Shown in pieces: positions 42,718 through 52,231 of a stretch of DNA of 64,000 bases. A program made the position numbers and the translations under genes. The notes beneath the pieces are model-generated. The model was not told the origin of the DNA and did not search any database. It saw only the letters and a list, made by a program, of their open reading frames with translations. The stretch lies in assembly GCF_050379415.1 (NCBI RefSeq), contig NZ_JBNRLS010000002.1, positions 682,001 through 746,000 of the forward strand, given 5' to 3'. This DNA comes from Marinobacter sp050379415 (GTDB lineage Bacteria > Pseudomonadota > Gammaproteobacteria > Pseudomonadales > Oleiphilaceae). The first letter of the stretch is position 1; each line of letters starts with the position of its first letter.

Positions 42718-44571
42718 TTACGGGCGCTCGACTTCCGCCTGGTCCCGCAGGTACTGCTGATAAGCAGTGTACTCGCGCTGGCCTTCCAATGACGCCAGGA
42801 ACTGACGGATTTGCTCGAACTCCTGGCCATCACGGTCCGCCTCGCCAGCGTTGACCGCATCGAGGGCCACCACCGCTGCCTGCCGGGCACTTACGGTGCT
42901 GCCATAGCTCGCAGCCCCCTCATCCGGACGCGGCAGTGAAAAGGCTGTCTGCATGACCGCCGGAGCAATGCCCCCGGCGTTACGGCCCTGTGCCTCATAG
43001 GACTGCCACTGGCCCGCTTCAATGTCTGCTGCAGGCTCACCCTGCTCAAGGCTTGCGATGATCGCTTCTGCACGCTCAGCCAGTGCCTCACGGGTTTCCT
43101 GCGCTACCAGACGCTCACGGATCCGATCGCGAACCTCTGCCAGCGGAAGTTGCTGCGCTTCCCGATGCTCACGGACACGGGCGACCACGGACAGGTTGTC
43201 ACCTACATCGATCAGCTCGGTATTGTAACCACCATTCAGAACGTCGTCAGAGAAAAGCTGGCGCACCAGTCCGGCATGGTCAAACGGTGCCTGCCCGCCA
43301 TCGCGGGTTACTCCACTGATCTGGCGAACTTCCAGACCCAGTTCTTCGGCAGGGCCGGCAAGGTCATCGGCCGCATAGGCAGAATCCGCCAATTGCGAGC
43401 GCACTTCAGCGAAGCGCTCTTCAGCCTTTTCCCGGGCCAGCTCGCTACGCAGCTGCTCTTCCAGCTCTGCCAAGGGCGGCACCTCGGAACGACGAACATC
43501 CTCAAGCTTGATCAGGTGAACACCAAAACTGGTTTCCACCGGCTCGGAGACCTCCCCCTCTTCCAGGGCAAACAGGGCTTCTTCAAAGGCCTCGTCATAG
43601 ACACCACGACCAGCATAGCCAAGGTCACCGCCTTCCTCTGCGGAGACGGTATCAATGGAGTATTCCCCGGCCAGTGCCGCAAAGGATTCACCCGCGGCCA
43701 GGCGCTCCTGAATGGTCGCCATGGTCTCAGCGGAGTTCTCACCATCCTCGATCAGGATATGGGAAGCACGACGTTCCTCCCGTGCCAGGTCATCGGAACG
43801 CTCCTCGTAGTATGCCTGCAGCTCCTCGTCAGTGACTTCGGTACTGTCTGCAAGGGAACCAAGGGAAAGAGCGATATAGGCCGCATCCACCTGTTCCGGC
43901 TGCTGGAAGCTGCTGGCATTTTCCTCGTAGAAAGCCTCGATCTCCGCGTCGGTAATCTCTACCTGGTCCGCAACCGCACTGGCGGGAACGGTGAGCACCC
44001 GGAAATCACGGGTCTGGTTCTGGATCTGCAACAGCTGGGCCGCATTCTCCTGGCTGGAGAATCCGCTTTGAACGATCCCGGCACGAATCTGGTTGACCAC
44101 GTACTGCTTGCGCATGGCTTCGCGGAATTCACCCACACCCATGCCCATGTTGCGAACGGTTGCCACGAACCGGTCCCGGTTGAACTTGCCATCCACCTGG
44201 AACTGCGGCATCTGGGTAATCAGGGAATCAATATCGGCATCTGACAACGCCAGCCCCTGGTTGGCGGCATCCTGCGTCAGAACCGACTCCTGGATCAGGG
44301 ATTCCAGAACATCTTTCCGGATCCGATCCTCATTCAGAAGGGAAGGATCCGGCGTTTCCATCTGTGACAGGCGACGCTGGCTTTCGAGCTGCACCAGGCG
44401 AAGGAACTCGCGCTCGGTAATATCTTCGCCATTGACCGTTGCCACCTCCGGCTCACCGGAGAATCCGCCGATGATGGCGTCCATCCCCCAGATGGAGAGG
44501 GATACAATCAGCAGCCCGATGATGATCTTGGCAATAGTGCCCTGGGCATTTTCCCGAATATCTTGAAGCAT
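42718..44571 (-). CDS. ppiD: periplasmic folding chaperone/peptidyl-prolyl isomerase PpiD
   Basis: 617 residues: N-terminal cytoplasmic stub and membrane anchor (about 12-33, IAKIIIGLLIVSLSIWGM), a SurA-like N-terminal helical chaperone region (about 40-220) and a parvulin domain (about 265-360: RASHILIEDGENS, LAGEYSIDTVSAEEGGDLGYAG, FGVHLIKLED), then a second degenerate parvulin-like region. Acts at the outer face of the inner membrane on exported proteins. Last gene of the tig-clpP-clpX-lon-hupB-ppiD block, after a terminator that follows hupB. Confidence 0.95.
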   Translation of the reverse strand: MLQDIRENAQGTIAKIIIGLLIVSLSIWGMDAIIGGFSGEPEVATVNGEDITEREFLRLVQLESQRRLSQMETPDPSLLNEDRIRKDVLESLIQESVLTQDAANQGLALSDADIDSLITQMPQFQVDGKFNRDRFVATVRNMGMGVGEFREAMRKQYVVNQIRAGIVQSGFSSQENAAQLLQIQNQTRDFRVLTVPASAVADQVEITDAEIEAFYEENASSFQQPEQVDAAYIALSLGSLADSTEVTDEELQAYYEERSDDLAREERRASHILIEDGENSAETMATIQERLAAGESFAALAGEYSIDTVSAEEGGDLGYAGRGVYDEAFEEALFALEEGEVSEPVETSFGVHLIKLEDVRRSEVPPLAELEEQLRSELAREKAEERFAEVRSQLADSAYAADDLAGPAEELGLEVRQISGVTRDGGQAPFDHAGLVRQLFSDDVLNGGYNTELIDVGDNLSVVARVREHREAQQLPLAEVRDRIRERLVAQETREALAERAEAIIASLEQGEPAADIEAGQWQSYEAQGRNAGGIAPAVMQTAFSLPRPDEGAASYGSTVSARQAAVVALDAVNAGEADRDGQEFEQIRQFLASLEGQREYTAYQQYLRDQAEVERP

Positions 44572-44617
44572 GTTACTCCCGAATCCCCGTCGAGGTCGTG
44601 CGGTATTGTTACAACGT

Positions 44618-44648
44618 AAAAAGGCGCACCCTGTCCGGAATGCGCCTT
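44618..44648 (-). terminator. terminator after hupB
   Basis: On the minus strand AAGGCGCA and TGCGCCTT form an 8 bp stem followed by TTTTT; on the plus strand the arms are 44621-44628 and 44641-44648. Confidence 0.7.
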
Positions 44649-44697
44649 CAATTCTTCTTGGCGGCTGGCACGAGCCAGGCCGCCGGAGAAAGAACCG

Positions 44698-44970
44698 TTA
44701 CTTGACGGCGTCTTTCAGGGCCTTGCCTGCCTTGAAACCAGGCACTTTGGAGGCCGGAATCTTGATCTCGGCACCAGTCTGCGGGTTACGACCGGTACGA
44801 GCAGCACGCTCTTTGACAGAGAAGGTACCAAAGCCAATCAGGGTAACCTGATCACCTTTTTTCAGGGCACCGGTGATGGAGTTGGTCATTGCGTCCAGAG
44901 CACGGCCAGCGGCGGCTTTGGAAATATCTGCGGACTCTGCAATTGCATCGATAAGTTCGGACTTGTTCAC
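44698..44970 (-). CDS. hupB: DNA-binding protein HU-beta
   Basis: 90-residue nucleoid protein. Canonical HU sequence: NKSELIDAIAESADISKAAA, the arm region GFGTFSVKERAARTGRNPQTG with the intercalating Pro, and KVPGFKAGKALKDAVK at the end. GTG start with AAGGGG 8 bp upstream. Between lon and ppiD, the standard order in gammaproteobacteria. Confidence 0.96.
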   Translation of the reverse strand: MNKSELIDAIAESADISKAAAGRALDAMTNSITGALKKGDQVTLIGFGTFSVKERAARTGRNPQTGAEIKIPASKVPGFKAGKALKDAVK

Positions 44971-45207
44971 ACTAAACCCCTTCGATTTCAGGTTGAAGAT
45001 GTTATAGGTTGGTTTATTTTTCGCGGACGTTCTCGACTATCGCATAAGCGTTCCGAGAATTCCATTCTTCAGTTTTATTATTCCTTGCGGCTGTTAACCG
45101 GTGTTCGGAATAGGCACTTACTGCGCGGGAGCCCTTGGTATTGGCTGCTTCACGGCGAAACAGTTATACCAACGGGCTCTCAGGCATGTCAACAACTCAT
45201 CAAGGCT

Positions 45208-47625
45208 TTAATGTGTATTTATGCGCTCGGCAGCATCGCCGTCTTCGTCCCGGGGTTTTCCGGAACCTGCTTCTCCGGAAGCCGATTCGGCGTGAGCCTC
45301 GGGCGGATATGCCAGGGCAATATCCAGGACCTCATCGATCCACTTGACCGGACGTATCTCCAGTGACTCCTTGATATTATCCGGTATCTCCTTGAGATCA
45401 CGGACATTTTCCTCAGGGATCACGACCGTTTTGATGCCACCGCGATGGGCTGCCAGCAGCTTCTCCTTGAGGCCACCAATCGCCAGCACACGGCCCCGGA
45501 GGGTGATTTCACCGGTCATTGCCACATCGGCGCGAACAGGAATCCGGGTCAGAGCAGAGACCAGTCCGGTGCACATGCCGATACCGGCACTCGGGCCATC
45601 TTTCGGCGTGGCACCCTCGGGCACGTGGATGTGCAGGTCATGTTTTTCATGGAAGTCAGCCGGAATACCGAGTCCGGCCGCTCGGCTGCGCACCACGGTC
45701 AAGGCGGTCTGGATCGACTCCTGCATGACATCGCCGAGTGAACCGGTTTTGACCACACGGCCCTTGCCCGGCGTAAGCGCACATTCGATGGTCAGCAATT
45801 CGCCACCAACCTGGGTCCAGGCAAGGCCTGTCACCTGGCCGATCTGATCGCTTTCCTCGGCAAGACCATACTTGAATTTCTTGACCCCGGAGTAATCTTC
45901 CAGCATCTCAGGTGTCAGCGTTACAGACGCCTTCTCACCGGCTTCCACGTGCTCTCGAACCACCTTGCGACAGATCTTGGCGATCTCACGCTCCAGGCCA
46001 CGCACACCGGCTTCCCGGGTGTAATAGCGGATCAGGTCCCGCAGGGTCTCTTCCGGTATCTTCAGCTCGTCCTTGCGCAGGCCGTTAGCCTTGATCTGCT
46101 TGGGCAGCAGGTAACGGAGGGCGATGTTCACTTTCTCATCCTCGGTGTAACCCGGGATGCGAATGATCTCCATCCGGTCCAGCAGAGCCGGCGGAATATT
46201 CATCGAGTTGGAAGTACACACGAACATGACGTCCGAGAGGTCGTAATCCACCTCGAGATAGTGATCATTGAAGGTATGGTTCTGCTCCGGGTCCAACACC
46301 TCCAGCAACGCGGAGGCCGGATCGCCACGATGATCCATGCCCATCTTGTCGATCTCGTCAAACAGGAACAGCGGGTTTTTGACCCCTACCTTGGACAGCT
46401 TCTGGACCAGCTTGCCAGGCAGCGCGCCGATGTAGGTCTTGCGGTGACCACGGATCTCGGCTTCATCCCGTACACCACCCAGAGCCATTCGGGTGTATTT
46501 ACGGTTGGTTGCCTTGGCGATGGACTGGCCGAGCGAGGTTTTACCCACGCCGGGAGGCCCTACCAGGCACAGCACCGGCCCTTTCACCTTCTTCACACGG
46601 CTCTGGACCGCAAGGTATTCGAGAATCCGCTTCTTCACCTCGTCCAGGCCGTAATGGTCGCGATCGAGAATTTCGCGGGCTTTCTCGATGTCATGACGAA
46701 CCCGGCTGCGCTTCTTCCAGGGCACTGCCAGCATCCAGTCGATGTAGCCACGTACCACGGTCGCCTCGGCGGACATGGGTGACATCATCTTGAGCTTGTT
46801 CAGCTCGGCCTCGGTTTTCTTGCGGGCCTCTTCCGGCAGGCCAGCTTCCTCGAGCTTGTTCTCGAGTTCTTCAAAATCATTATTGCCCTCACCGAGCTGG
46901 CCCATCTCTTTCTGGATAGCCTTCATCTGCTCGTTCAGGTAATACTCCCGCTGGCTGCGCTCCATCTGTTTCTTGACGCGGCCACGGATGCGCTTCTCGA
47001 CCTCGATCAGGTCGATTTCGCCATCCAGCTTGCCCAGCAGCAGGTCCACACGCTTGCGCACGTCCAACGCTTCCAGCAGTTCCTGCTTTTCGGGAATGCG
47101 CATCTCGAGGTGTGCTGCCATGGTGTCGGCGAGGCGCTCCACCTCGTCGATGCCGGTCAGGGAATTGGAGACCTCGGACGGTACCTTTTTGGAGAGCTTC
47201 ACAAACTTCTCGAACTCATCCATCAGGGTCTTGACCAGCACCTCCTCTTCCCGGGCGGGAAGGGATTCCTCTTCCAGCAGCACAGCGCTACCGGTGAGGT
47301 AATCGGCCTCGTTGATGTTACTGATGGAGGCCCGGGCGTTGCCCTCTACGAGTACTTTCACGGTACCGTCAGGGAGCCGCAGCATCTGCAGTACGGTCGC
47401 CAGGGTGCCCATTTCGAACACATCTTTGGCGCCCGGTTCGTCGGTGGACGCGTCGCGTTGGGCCACCAGCAGGATTTCCTTGCTGCCCTCCATAGCCGCT
47501 TCCAATGCCTGGATGGATTTTTCACGGCCGACAAACAGGGGCACCACCATGTGCGGGAACACCACCACGTCCCGCAACGGGAGCAACGGGTATTCTTGCA
47601 CAGTATCTTCGGGTATCAGGGTCAT
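45208..47625 (-). CDS. lon: ATP-dependent protease La (Lon)
   Basis: Degrades misfolded and short-lived regulatory proteins. 805 residues: N-terminal substrate domain (about 1-200), coiled coil (about 210-280), AAA+ module with Walker A GPPGVGKTSLGQSIA (about 357) and Walker B FLFDEIDKMG, and a protease domain with catalytic Ser in PKDGPSAGIGM and Lys in GLKEKLLAAHRGGIKTV. The C-terminal tail after PPEAHAESA is acidic and variable. Upstream is a weak sigma32-like promoter. Confidence 0.97.
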   Translation of the reverse strand: MTLIPEDTVQEYPLLPLRDVVVFPHMVVPLFVGREKSIQALEAAMEGSKEILLVAQRDASTDEPGAKDVFEMGTLATVLQMLRLPDGTVKVLVEGNARASISNINEADYLTGSAVLLEEESLPAREEEVLVKTLMDEFEKFVKLSKKVPSEVSNSLTGIDEVERLADTMAAHLEMRIPEKQELLEALDVRKRVDLLLGKLDGEIDLIEVEKRIRGRVKKQMERSQREYYLNEQMKAIQKEMGQLGEGNNDFEELENKLEEAGLPEEARKKTEAELNKLKMMSPMSAEATVVRGYIDWMLAVPWKKRSRVRHDIEKAREILDRDHYGLDEVKKRILEYLAVQSRVKKVKGPVLCLVGPPGVGKTSLGQSIAKATNRKYTRMALGGVRDEAEIRGHRKTYIGALPGKLVQKLSKVGVKNPLFLFDEIDKMGMDHRGDPASALLEVLDPEQNHTFNDHYLEVDYDLSDVMFVCTSNSMNIPPALLDRMEIIRIPGYTEDEKVNIALRYLLPKQIKANGLRKDELKIPEETLRDLIRYYTREAGVRGLEREIAKICRKVVREHVEAGEKASVTLTPEMLEDYSGVKKFKYGLAEESDQIGQVTGLAWTQVGGELLTIECALTPGKGRVVKTGSLGDVMQESIQTALTVVRSRAAGLGIPADFHEKHDLHIHVPEGATPKDGPSAGIGMCTGLVSALTRIPVRADVAMTGEITLRGRVLAIGGLKEKLLAAHRGGIKTVVIPEENVRDLKEIPDNIKESLEIRPVKWIDEVLDIALAYPPEAHAESASGEAGSGKPRDEDGDAAERINTH

Positions 47626-47746
47626 AGGACTTCCTCTGACGGTATTTCTTTCAGCATATCACCCTTCATTGGGGCGCTGATTAAAATTGCAATCTTTTTA
47701 CGGGGGAAAAACGGATTGGAATTCGAGTTCACGTGGAGGTGAAGAT

Positions 47747-47776
47747 GGGGTCAGATGAAGGCCTTCATCTGACCCC
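47747..47776. repeat. 30-bp perfect palindrome
   Basis: GGGGTCAGATGAAGG followed directly by its reverse complement, no loop. Lies between lon and clpX, 22 bp beyond the clpX stop. No T tract follows. It shares GAAGATGGGGTC with the inverted repeat after folD. Confidence 0.95.
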
Positions 47777-47798
47777 GGGTTCAGGGGTGAAGGTAGGG

Positions 47799-49082
47799 TC
47801 AGTCCTCGGGCACAGCCTTGGCGTGGTCGCTGCTGGCGTAGATCTTGAACGGCTCGGAATCGCCGTTGATCACGCTCTCGTCGATGACCACCTTGGTGAC
47901 GTCATGCTCGGACGGGATCTGATACATGGTATCCAGCAACGTCGCTTCCATGATGGAACGCAGGCCCCGGGCACCGGTCTTGCGCTCCATGGCCTTGCGA
48001 GCGACCGCTCGCAGGGCGTCTTCCCGGAAGTCCAGCTCAACGCCTTCCATATCAAACAGCTTCTGGTACTGCTTGGTCAGGGCGTTCTTGGGCTGCGTGA
48101 GAATCTGTACCAGGGCATCTTCGTCCAGCTCGGTCAGCGTCGCCACCACCGGCAGACGGCCAACAAACTCGGGAATCAGGCCGAATTTCACCAGATCCTC
48201 GGTTTCGACATCCTTGATGACATCACCGGCACTCTTGGCGTCATTCTGGCTCTTCACCGTGGCGGAGAAGCCAATGGAGCTGCGCTCGGAACGTTCCTGG
48301 ATCACCTTCTCCAGACCGGCGAAGGCACCACCACAGATGAACAGCATGTTCGTGGTGTCCACCTGCAGGAATTCCTGCTGCGGATGCTTGCGGCCGCCCT
48401 GGGGCGGAACCGAAGCAACGGTGCCTTCGATCAGTTTGAGCAGCGCCTGCTGCACGCCCTCACCGGATACATCGCGGGTGATGGACGGGTTGTCCGACTT
48501 GCGGGAGATCTTGTCGATCTCATCAATGTAGACAATGCCGCGTTGGGCCTTGTCCACATCATAGTCGCACTTCTGCAGCAGTTTCTGGATGATGTTCTCG
48601 ACGTCCTCACCCACGTAACCAGCTTCGGTCAGCGTGGTAGCATCGGCGATTGTGAACGGAACATTCAGCATGCGGGCCAACGTCTCGGCGAGCAGGGTCT
48701 TACCACTACCGGTCGGGCCGATCAGCAGGATATTACTTTTGCCCAGCTCGACGTCGTTCTTGCCCTCGCCATAGCGCAGCCGCTTGTAGTGGTTGTAAAC
48801 CGCGACGGACAACACCACCTTTGCACGATCCTGGCCAATGACGTATTCATCCAGGGTTTCCCGGATTTCCGCAGGCGATGGCAGGCGATCACTGGCCTCC
48901 TCCTGGGAATTCTCCTGGATTTCCTCCCGGATGATGTCATTGCACAGATCTACGCACTCGTCGCAGATGAACACCGAGGGCCCTGCAATGAGCTTACGGA
49001 CTTCATGCTGGCTCTTTCCACAAAACGAGCAGTACAGCAACTTGCCGTTATCGTCGCCTCTGCCGTTTCTTTCATCTGCCAT
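47799..49082 (-). CDS. clpX: ATP-dependent Clp protease ATP-binding subunit ClpX
   Basis: Unfoldase that feeds ClpP. 427 residues from the ATG at 49082 (AGAGGTAA upstream), the family length. Seen: N-terminal zinc finger CSFCGKS and CDECV, Walker A GPTGSGKTLLAETLA, Walker B IVYIDEIDKISRKSDN, sensor GFVGRLPVVATL and the ClpP-binding loop region near 260-280. 55 bp or more separate it from clpP; the pair is expected to be co-expressed. Confidence 0.97.
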   Translation of the reverse strand: MADERNGRGDDNGKLLYCSFCGKSQHEVRKLIAGPSVFICDECVDLCNDIIREEIQENSQEEASDRLPSPAEIRETLDEYVIGQDRAKVVLSVAVYNHYKRLRYGEGKNDVELGKSNILLIGPTGSGKTLLAETLARMLNVPFTIADATTLTEAGYVGEDVENIIQKLLQKCDYDVDKAQRGIVYIDEIDKISRKSDNPSITRDVSGEGVQQALLKLIEGTVASVPPQGGRKHPQQEFLQVDTTNMLFICGGAFAGLEKVIQERSERSSIGFSATVKSQNDAKSAGDVIKDVETEDLVKFGLIPEFVGRLPVVATLTELDEDALVQILTQPKNALTKQYQKLFDMEGVELDFREDALRAVARKAMERKTGARGLRSIMEATLLDTMYQIPSEHDVTKVVIDESVINGDSEPFKIYASSDHAKAVPED

Positions 49083-49158
49083 TGAATTACCTCTGTTCGT
49101 CAACTGCCGGCGTTACTGGCAGGTACGCCGGCCAAGGTTGATGCGATTACTTTCAGTA

Positions 49159-49794
49159 TTATGTATTCGGTACGCGCTTATCAAGTACCGAATCGATCAG
49201 GCCGTACTCTTTGGCCTGGTCCGGATCCATGAAATAGTCGCGGTCCGTGTCCTTCGAGATGGTCTCCAGATCCTGGCCGGTATGCTTGGCCAGAAGGGAG
49301 TTCAGGGTGTGGCGGATCTTCAGGATCTCACGGGTGTGGATCTCGATGTCCGTTGCCTGCCCCTGATAGCCACCCAGCGGCTGGTGAATCATTACACGGG
49401 AATGCGGCAGACAGGCCCGCTTGCCCTCGGCGCCACCCGCCAGCAGGAAGGCACCCATGCTGGCCGCCTGACCAATACACAGGGTCGCGACATCCGGCTT
49501 GATGAACTGCATGGTGTCATAGATGGACATACCGGCAGTCACGGAGCCGCCCGGGCTGTTGATATAAAGATGAATATCCTTGTCCGGATTCTCGGATTCC
49601 AGGAACAGCAACTGGGCCACGATCAGGTTCGCCATGTGGTCTTCGACCGGCCCGACCATGAAAATCACCCGTTCCTTGAGCAAGCGGGAATAGATATCGA
49701 AAGAACGCTCGCCACGGGCAGTCTGCTCGATAACGATTGGCACCAGGCCGGAATTGGTAACCATTGCGGGACCATCAATTGGTTTCTGCGTCAT
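49159..49794 (-). CDS. clpP: ATP-dependent Clp protease proteolytic subunit
   Basis: Serine peptidase forming the double-heptamer chamber used by ClpX and ClpA. 211 residues. Catalytic Ser in GQAASMGAFLLAGG, His in SRVMIHQPLGG, and the Asp in the DTDRDYFMDP region. Strongly conserved YINSPGGSVTAGMSIYDTMQ. Lies between tig (after a terminator) and clpX. Confidence 0.97.
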   Translation of the reverse strand: MTQKPIDGPAMVTNSGLVPIVIEQTARGERSFDIYSRLLKERVIFMVGPVEDHMANLIVAQLLFLESENPDKDIHLYINSPGGSVTAGMSIYDTMQFIKPDVATLCIGQAASMGAFLLAGGAEGKRACLPHSRVMIHQPLGGYQGQATDIEIHTREILKIRHTLNSLLAKHTGQDLETISKDTDRDYFMDPDQAKEYGLIDSVLDKRVPNT

Positions 49795-49893
49795 GTGCGC
49801 CTGAACTCCTTATGGACAATGGATCGTGGACTCGCCCCACGACATTTTCTGATGTCTTTACACACCTTACTGTGCCACCAGTCGGCCCAGATG

Positions 49894-49920
49894 AAAACAG
49901 CCGGACAAGCCGGCTGTTTT
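49894..49920. terminator. terminator between tig and clpP
   Basis: AAAACAGCCGG (49894-49904), loop ACAAG, then CCGGCTGTTTT (49910-49920): a perfect 11-bp inverted repeat, symmetric. For minus-strand transcripts from tig it is a standard intrinsic terminator. Confidence 0.85.
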
Positions 49921-49965
49921 CTGGTTCGGCCAACGCGACCGGCCTCGCGAACCGGTCACGGCTGA

Positions 49966-51270
49966 TCAGCGCTGGGGCTGACCCGCAGCAACGGCCTCTT
50001 CGTATTTCATCTTCTTCTCTTTGACCTTGGCCTGCTCCAGGACATGGTCAACAACCTGATCTTCCAGTACTGAAGACTCGATCTGAGACTTCTGATCCGG
50101 GTTGTTGTTGAAGTGTGCAACAACTTCCTCAGGCTGTTCATACGTAGAAGCGATCTCCTGGATCTTTTCCTCTACCTTCGCGGGATCGGCTTTCAGGTCG
50201 TTCTGTTTGACCACTTCCTGGAACAGCAGACCGGTCTTGACGCGACGCTTGGCCTGTTCCTCGAAGATTTCCTTGGGCAGCTGCTGGAAGTCAACCTGGC
50301 CGCCGAAACGCTGCACCGCGTCCTGGCGCAGACGATCGATTTCCTGGTCTACCAGGGCAGCCGGAACGTCCAGCTCGGTGGTTTCCAGCAGGCCATCGAC
50401 CACGTCGTTCTTGACCTTGTTGGATACCGCCTGCTTCAGCTCGCGCTCCATGTTCTTCTTCACTTCCTCACGGAAAGCGGCTTCGTCTTCGGCCTCGATA
50501 CCGAACTTCTGGAAGAACTCGGCGTCCAGCTCAGGCAGCTGAGGCTCTTCAACCTTGTGAATCTTGATTTCGAACTTCGCCGGCTTACCCGCCAGGTCTT
50601 CGTTCTGGTAGTCCTCGGGGAAGGTCACCTCGATTTCCAGCTCTTCGCCGGCCTTGCCACCAACAATGCCCTTCTCGAAGCCCGGAATCATCTGGCCGGA
50701 CCCCAGGGTCAGGCGGTGACCTTCGGCAGAACCACCCTCGAATTCTTCACCGTCGATGAAGCCCTTGAAGTCAATGGTCACAACGTCCTTGTTCTTGGAC
50801 TTGCGCTTGACTTCCTTCATGGTGGCCTGCTGACGACGCAGGTTATCGATCATGGTATCGATATCCTTGTCGGTCACTTCGGACTGGGGCTTTTCGATTT
50901 CGATCTTGCTCAGATCGCCCAGTTCGATTTCCGGCAGCACTTCGAAGGTAGCCACGAACTCGAGGTCTTTGCCCTCTTCCATGGTCTTCGGCTCGAACTG
51001 CGGCCAGCCTGCCGGGTTGATGTCCTGCTCCTGCAGTGCCTTGATGTAGTTGTCGCGCATAACCTCGCCAACAACTTCCTGGCGGATGCTGTCACCGAAA
51101 CGACGCTTGACCACGCTCATGGGCACCTTGCCAGGGCGGAAGCCGTTCAGGCGCACAGTCCGAGCAGTTTCCTGCAGGCGTTTCTGGACCGCCTGGTCGA
51201 TTTCCTGGGCGGGCACACCAATCGTCATGCGACGCTCGATGTTGGAGGTCGTTTCAACAGACACTTGCAT
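49966..51270 (-). CDS. tig: trigger factor
   Basis: Ribosome-bound chaperone and prolyl isomerase. 434 residues: N-terminal ribosome-binding domain with GFRPGKVPMSVVKRRFG, FKBP domain (about 155-245: VTIDFKGFIDGEEFEGG, MIPGFEKGIVG) and a helical C-terminal domain ending in a basic/acidic tail. ATG at 51270 with GGATCTTCC context. Follows the tRNA cluster on the same strand and precedes clpP, the common order. Confidence 0.97.
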   Translation of the reverse strand: MQVSVETTSNIERRMTIGVPAQEIDQAVQKRLQETARTVRLNGFRPGKVPMSVVKRRFGDSIRQEVVGEVMRDNYIKALQEQDINPAGWPQFEPKTMEEGKDLEFVATFEVLPEIELGDLSKIEIEKPQSEVTDKDIDTMIDNLRRQQATMKEVKRKSKNKDVVTIDFKGFIDGEEFEGGSAEGHRLTLGSGQMIPGFEKGIVGGKAGEELEIEVTFPEDYQNEDLAGKPAKFEIKIHKVEEPQLPELDAEFFQKFGIEAEDEAAFREEVKKNMERELKQAVSNKVKNDVVDGLLETTELDVPAALVDQEIDRLRQDAVQRFGGQVDFQQLPKEIFEEQAKRRVKTGLLFQEVVKQNDLKADPAKVEEKIQEIASTYEQPEEVVAHFNNNPDQKSQIESSVLEDQVVDHVLEQAKVKEKKMKYEEAVAAGQPQR

Positions 51271-51490
51271 GGAAGATCCTCAAATTACAGGTTCGGTATG
51301 TGAATGAAATCTATAACAAAAGTCCGTTTCCAGGTAGTTCGCCCCGGAAGGACTGAAAATTAAAAGCCGGTAGTTTATCACGGTTTGCACCGCCGAGAGA
51401 ATCACCTGTATGGCACGGGCTCGGAGGCGCGGATCACAGCTTCTCAGGTCAGCAGGGGATATGGGGATGAAAAACGAAAAAGAAAGGGGG

Positions 51491-51575
51491 TGGTGCGAGC
51501 GGAGAGACTCGAACTCTCACGGGTTGCCCCACTGGAACCTAAATCCAGCGCGTCTACCAGTTCCGCCACGCTCGC
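51491..51575 (-). tRNA. tRNA-Leu(UAG)
   Basis: 85 nt with encoded CCA. Acceptor GCGAGCG pairs with the 3' end, and there is a long variable arm. Anticodon stem CTGGA/TCCAG with loop TTTAGGT, anticodon TAG. T-loop GTTCGAGTC present. Confidence 0.95.
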
Positions 51576-51651
51576 ATACACAACGCTGAACGGAGGTTCG
51601 ATAAACACTACCAAAGTTCAGACTTTGCGGAAAATCACTAAAGGGGAAAAG

Positions 51652-51728
51652 TGGGGTGGACGAAGGGGTTCGAACCCTCGACCGCAGGAGTCACAATCCT
51701 GAGCTCTACCAGCTGAGCTACGTCCACC
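51652..51728 (-). tRNA. tRNA-His(GUG)
   Basis: 77 nt including the extra 5' G typical of tRNA-His and an encoded CCA. Anticodon stem CAGGA/TCCTG, loop TTGTGAC, anticodon GTG; TTCGAACC in the T arm. Confidence 0.95.
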
Positions 51729-51825
51729 ACATCGGGAATTGCCTTGCGGCATTTTCGACATTTTCGCCGAAATTGCAACCTTGCTGATCACGGTGGCCCC
51801 GGAACCGTCCTTACCGACGGCTTTA

Positions 51826-51902
<77 letters not shown>

Positions 51903-51935
51903 CTGACCGTTCGCCCACCTGAACACACAGAAAAT

Positions 51936-52012
51936 TGGTCGGGGTAGAGAGATTCGAACTCCCGACATCCTGCTCCCAAAGCAGGCGCGCTACCAGACTG
52001 CGCTATACCCCG
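51936..52012 (-). tRNA. tRNA-Pro(UGG)
   Basis: 77 nt with encoded CCA. Acceptor CGGGGTA with A discriminator; anticodon stem CCTGC/GCAGG, loop TTTGGGA, anticodon TGG. First of the four tRNAs on the minus strand. Confidence 0.95.
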
Positions 52013-52051
52013 TCTGTCTGAACAACTAGTGCCTCAGCAAAGTTGGCGCGC

Positions 52052-52080
52052 ATATTACCGGCGCCGGGCGGTGCCGTCAA
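52052..52080 (-). promoter_or_regulatory. sigma70 promoter of the tRNA cluster
   Basis: Read on the minus strand: TTGACG, 17 bp, TAATAT, then GCGCGCC, ending about 40 bp before tRNA-Pro. Optimal spacing and a GC-rich discriminator, as at stringently controlled stable-RNA promoters. Confidence 0.85.
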
Positions 52081-52231
52081 CACGCTTTCGAAAAAACCGG
52101 TGGATCGGGCACTGAGAGAGACCCTGCGCGTGATGAAAAGTTCCCCTCCCCGGGTCCAATTGGAGTTCGGGCGGAAGCATGAGACAATTGCCGGCCTTCA
52201 TTTATCGATGCCCAACCGACAAGACGGAAAC

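Noticed and set aside
47733..49085. Open frame of 450 codons opposite clpX
   Set aside because: Antisense shadow of clpX; translation is low-complexity and without family features.
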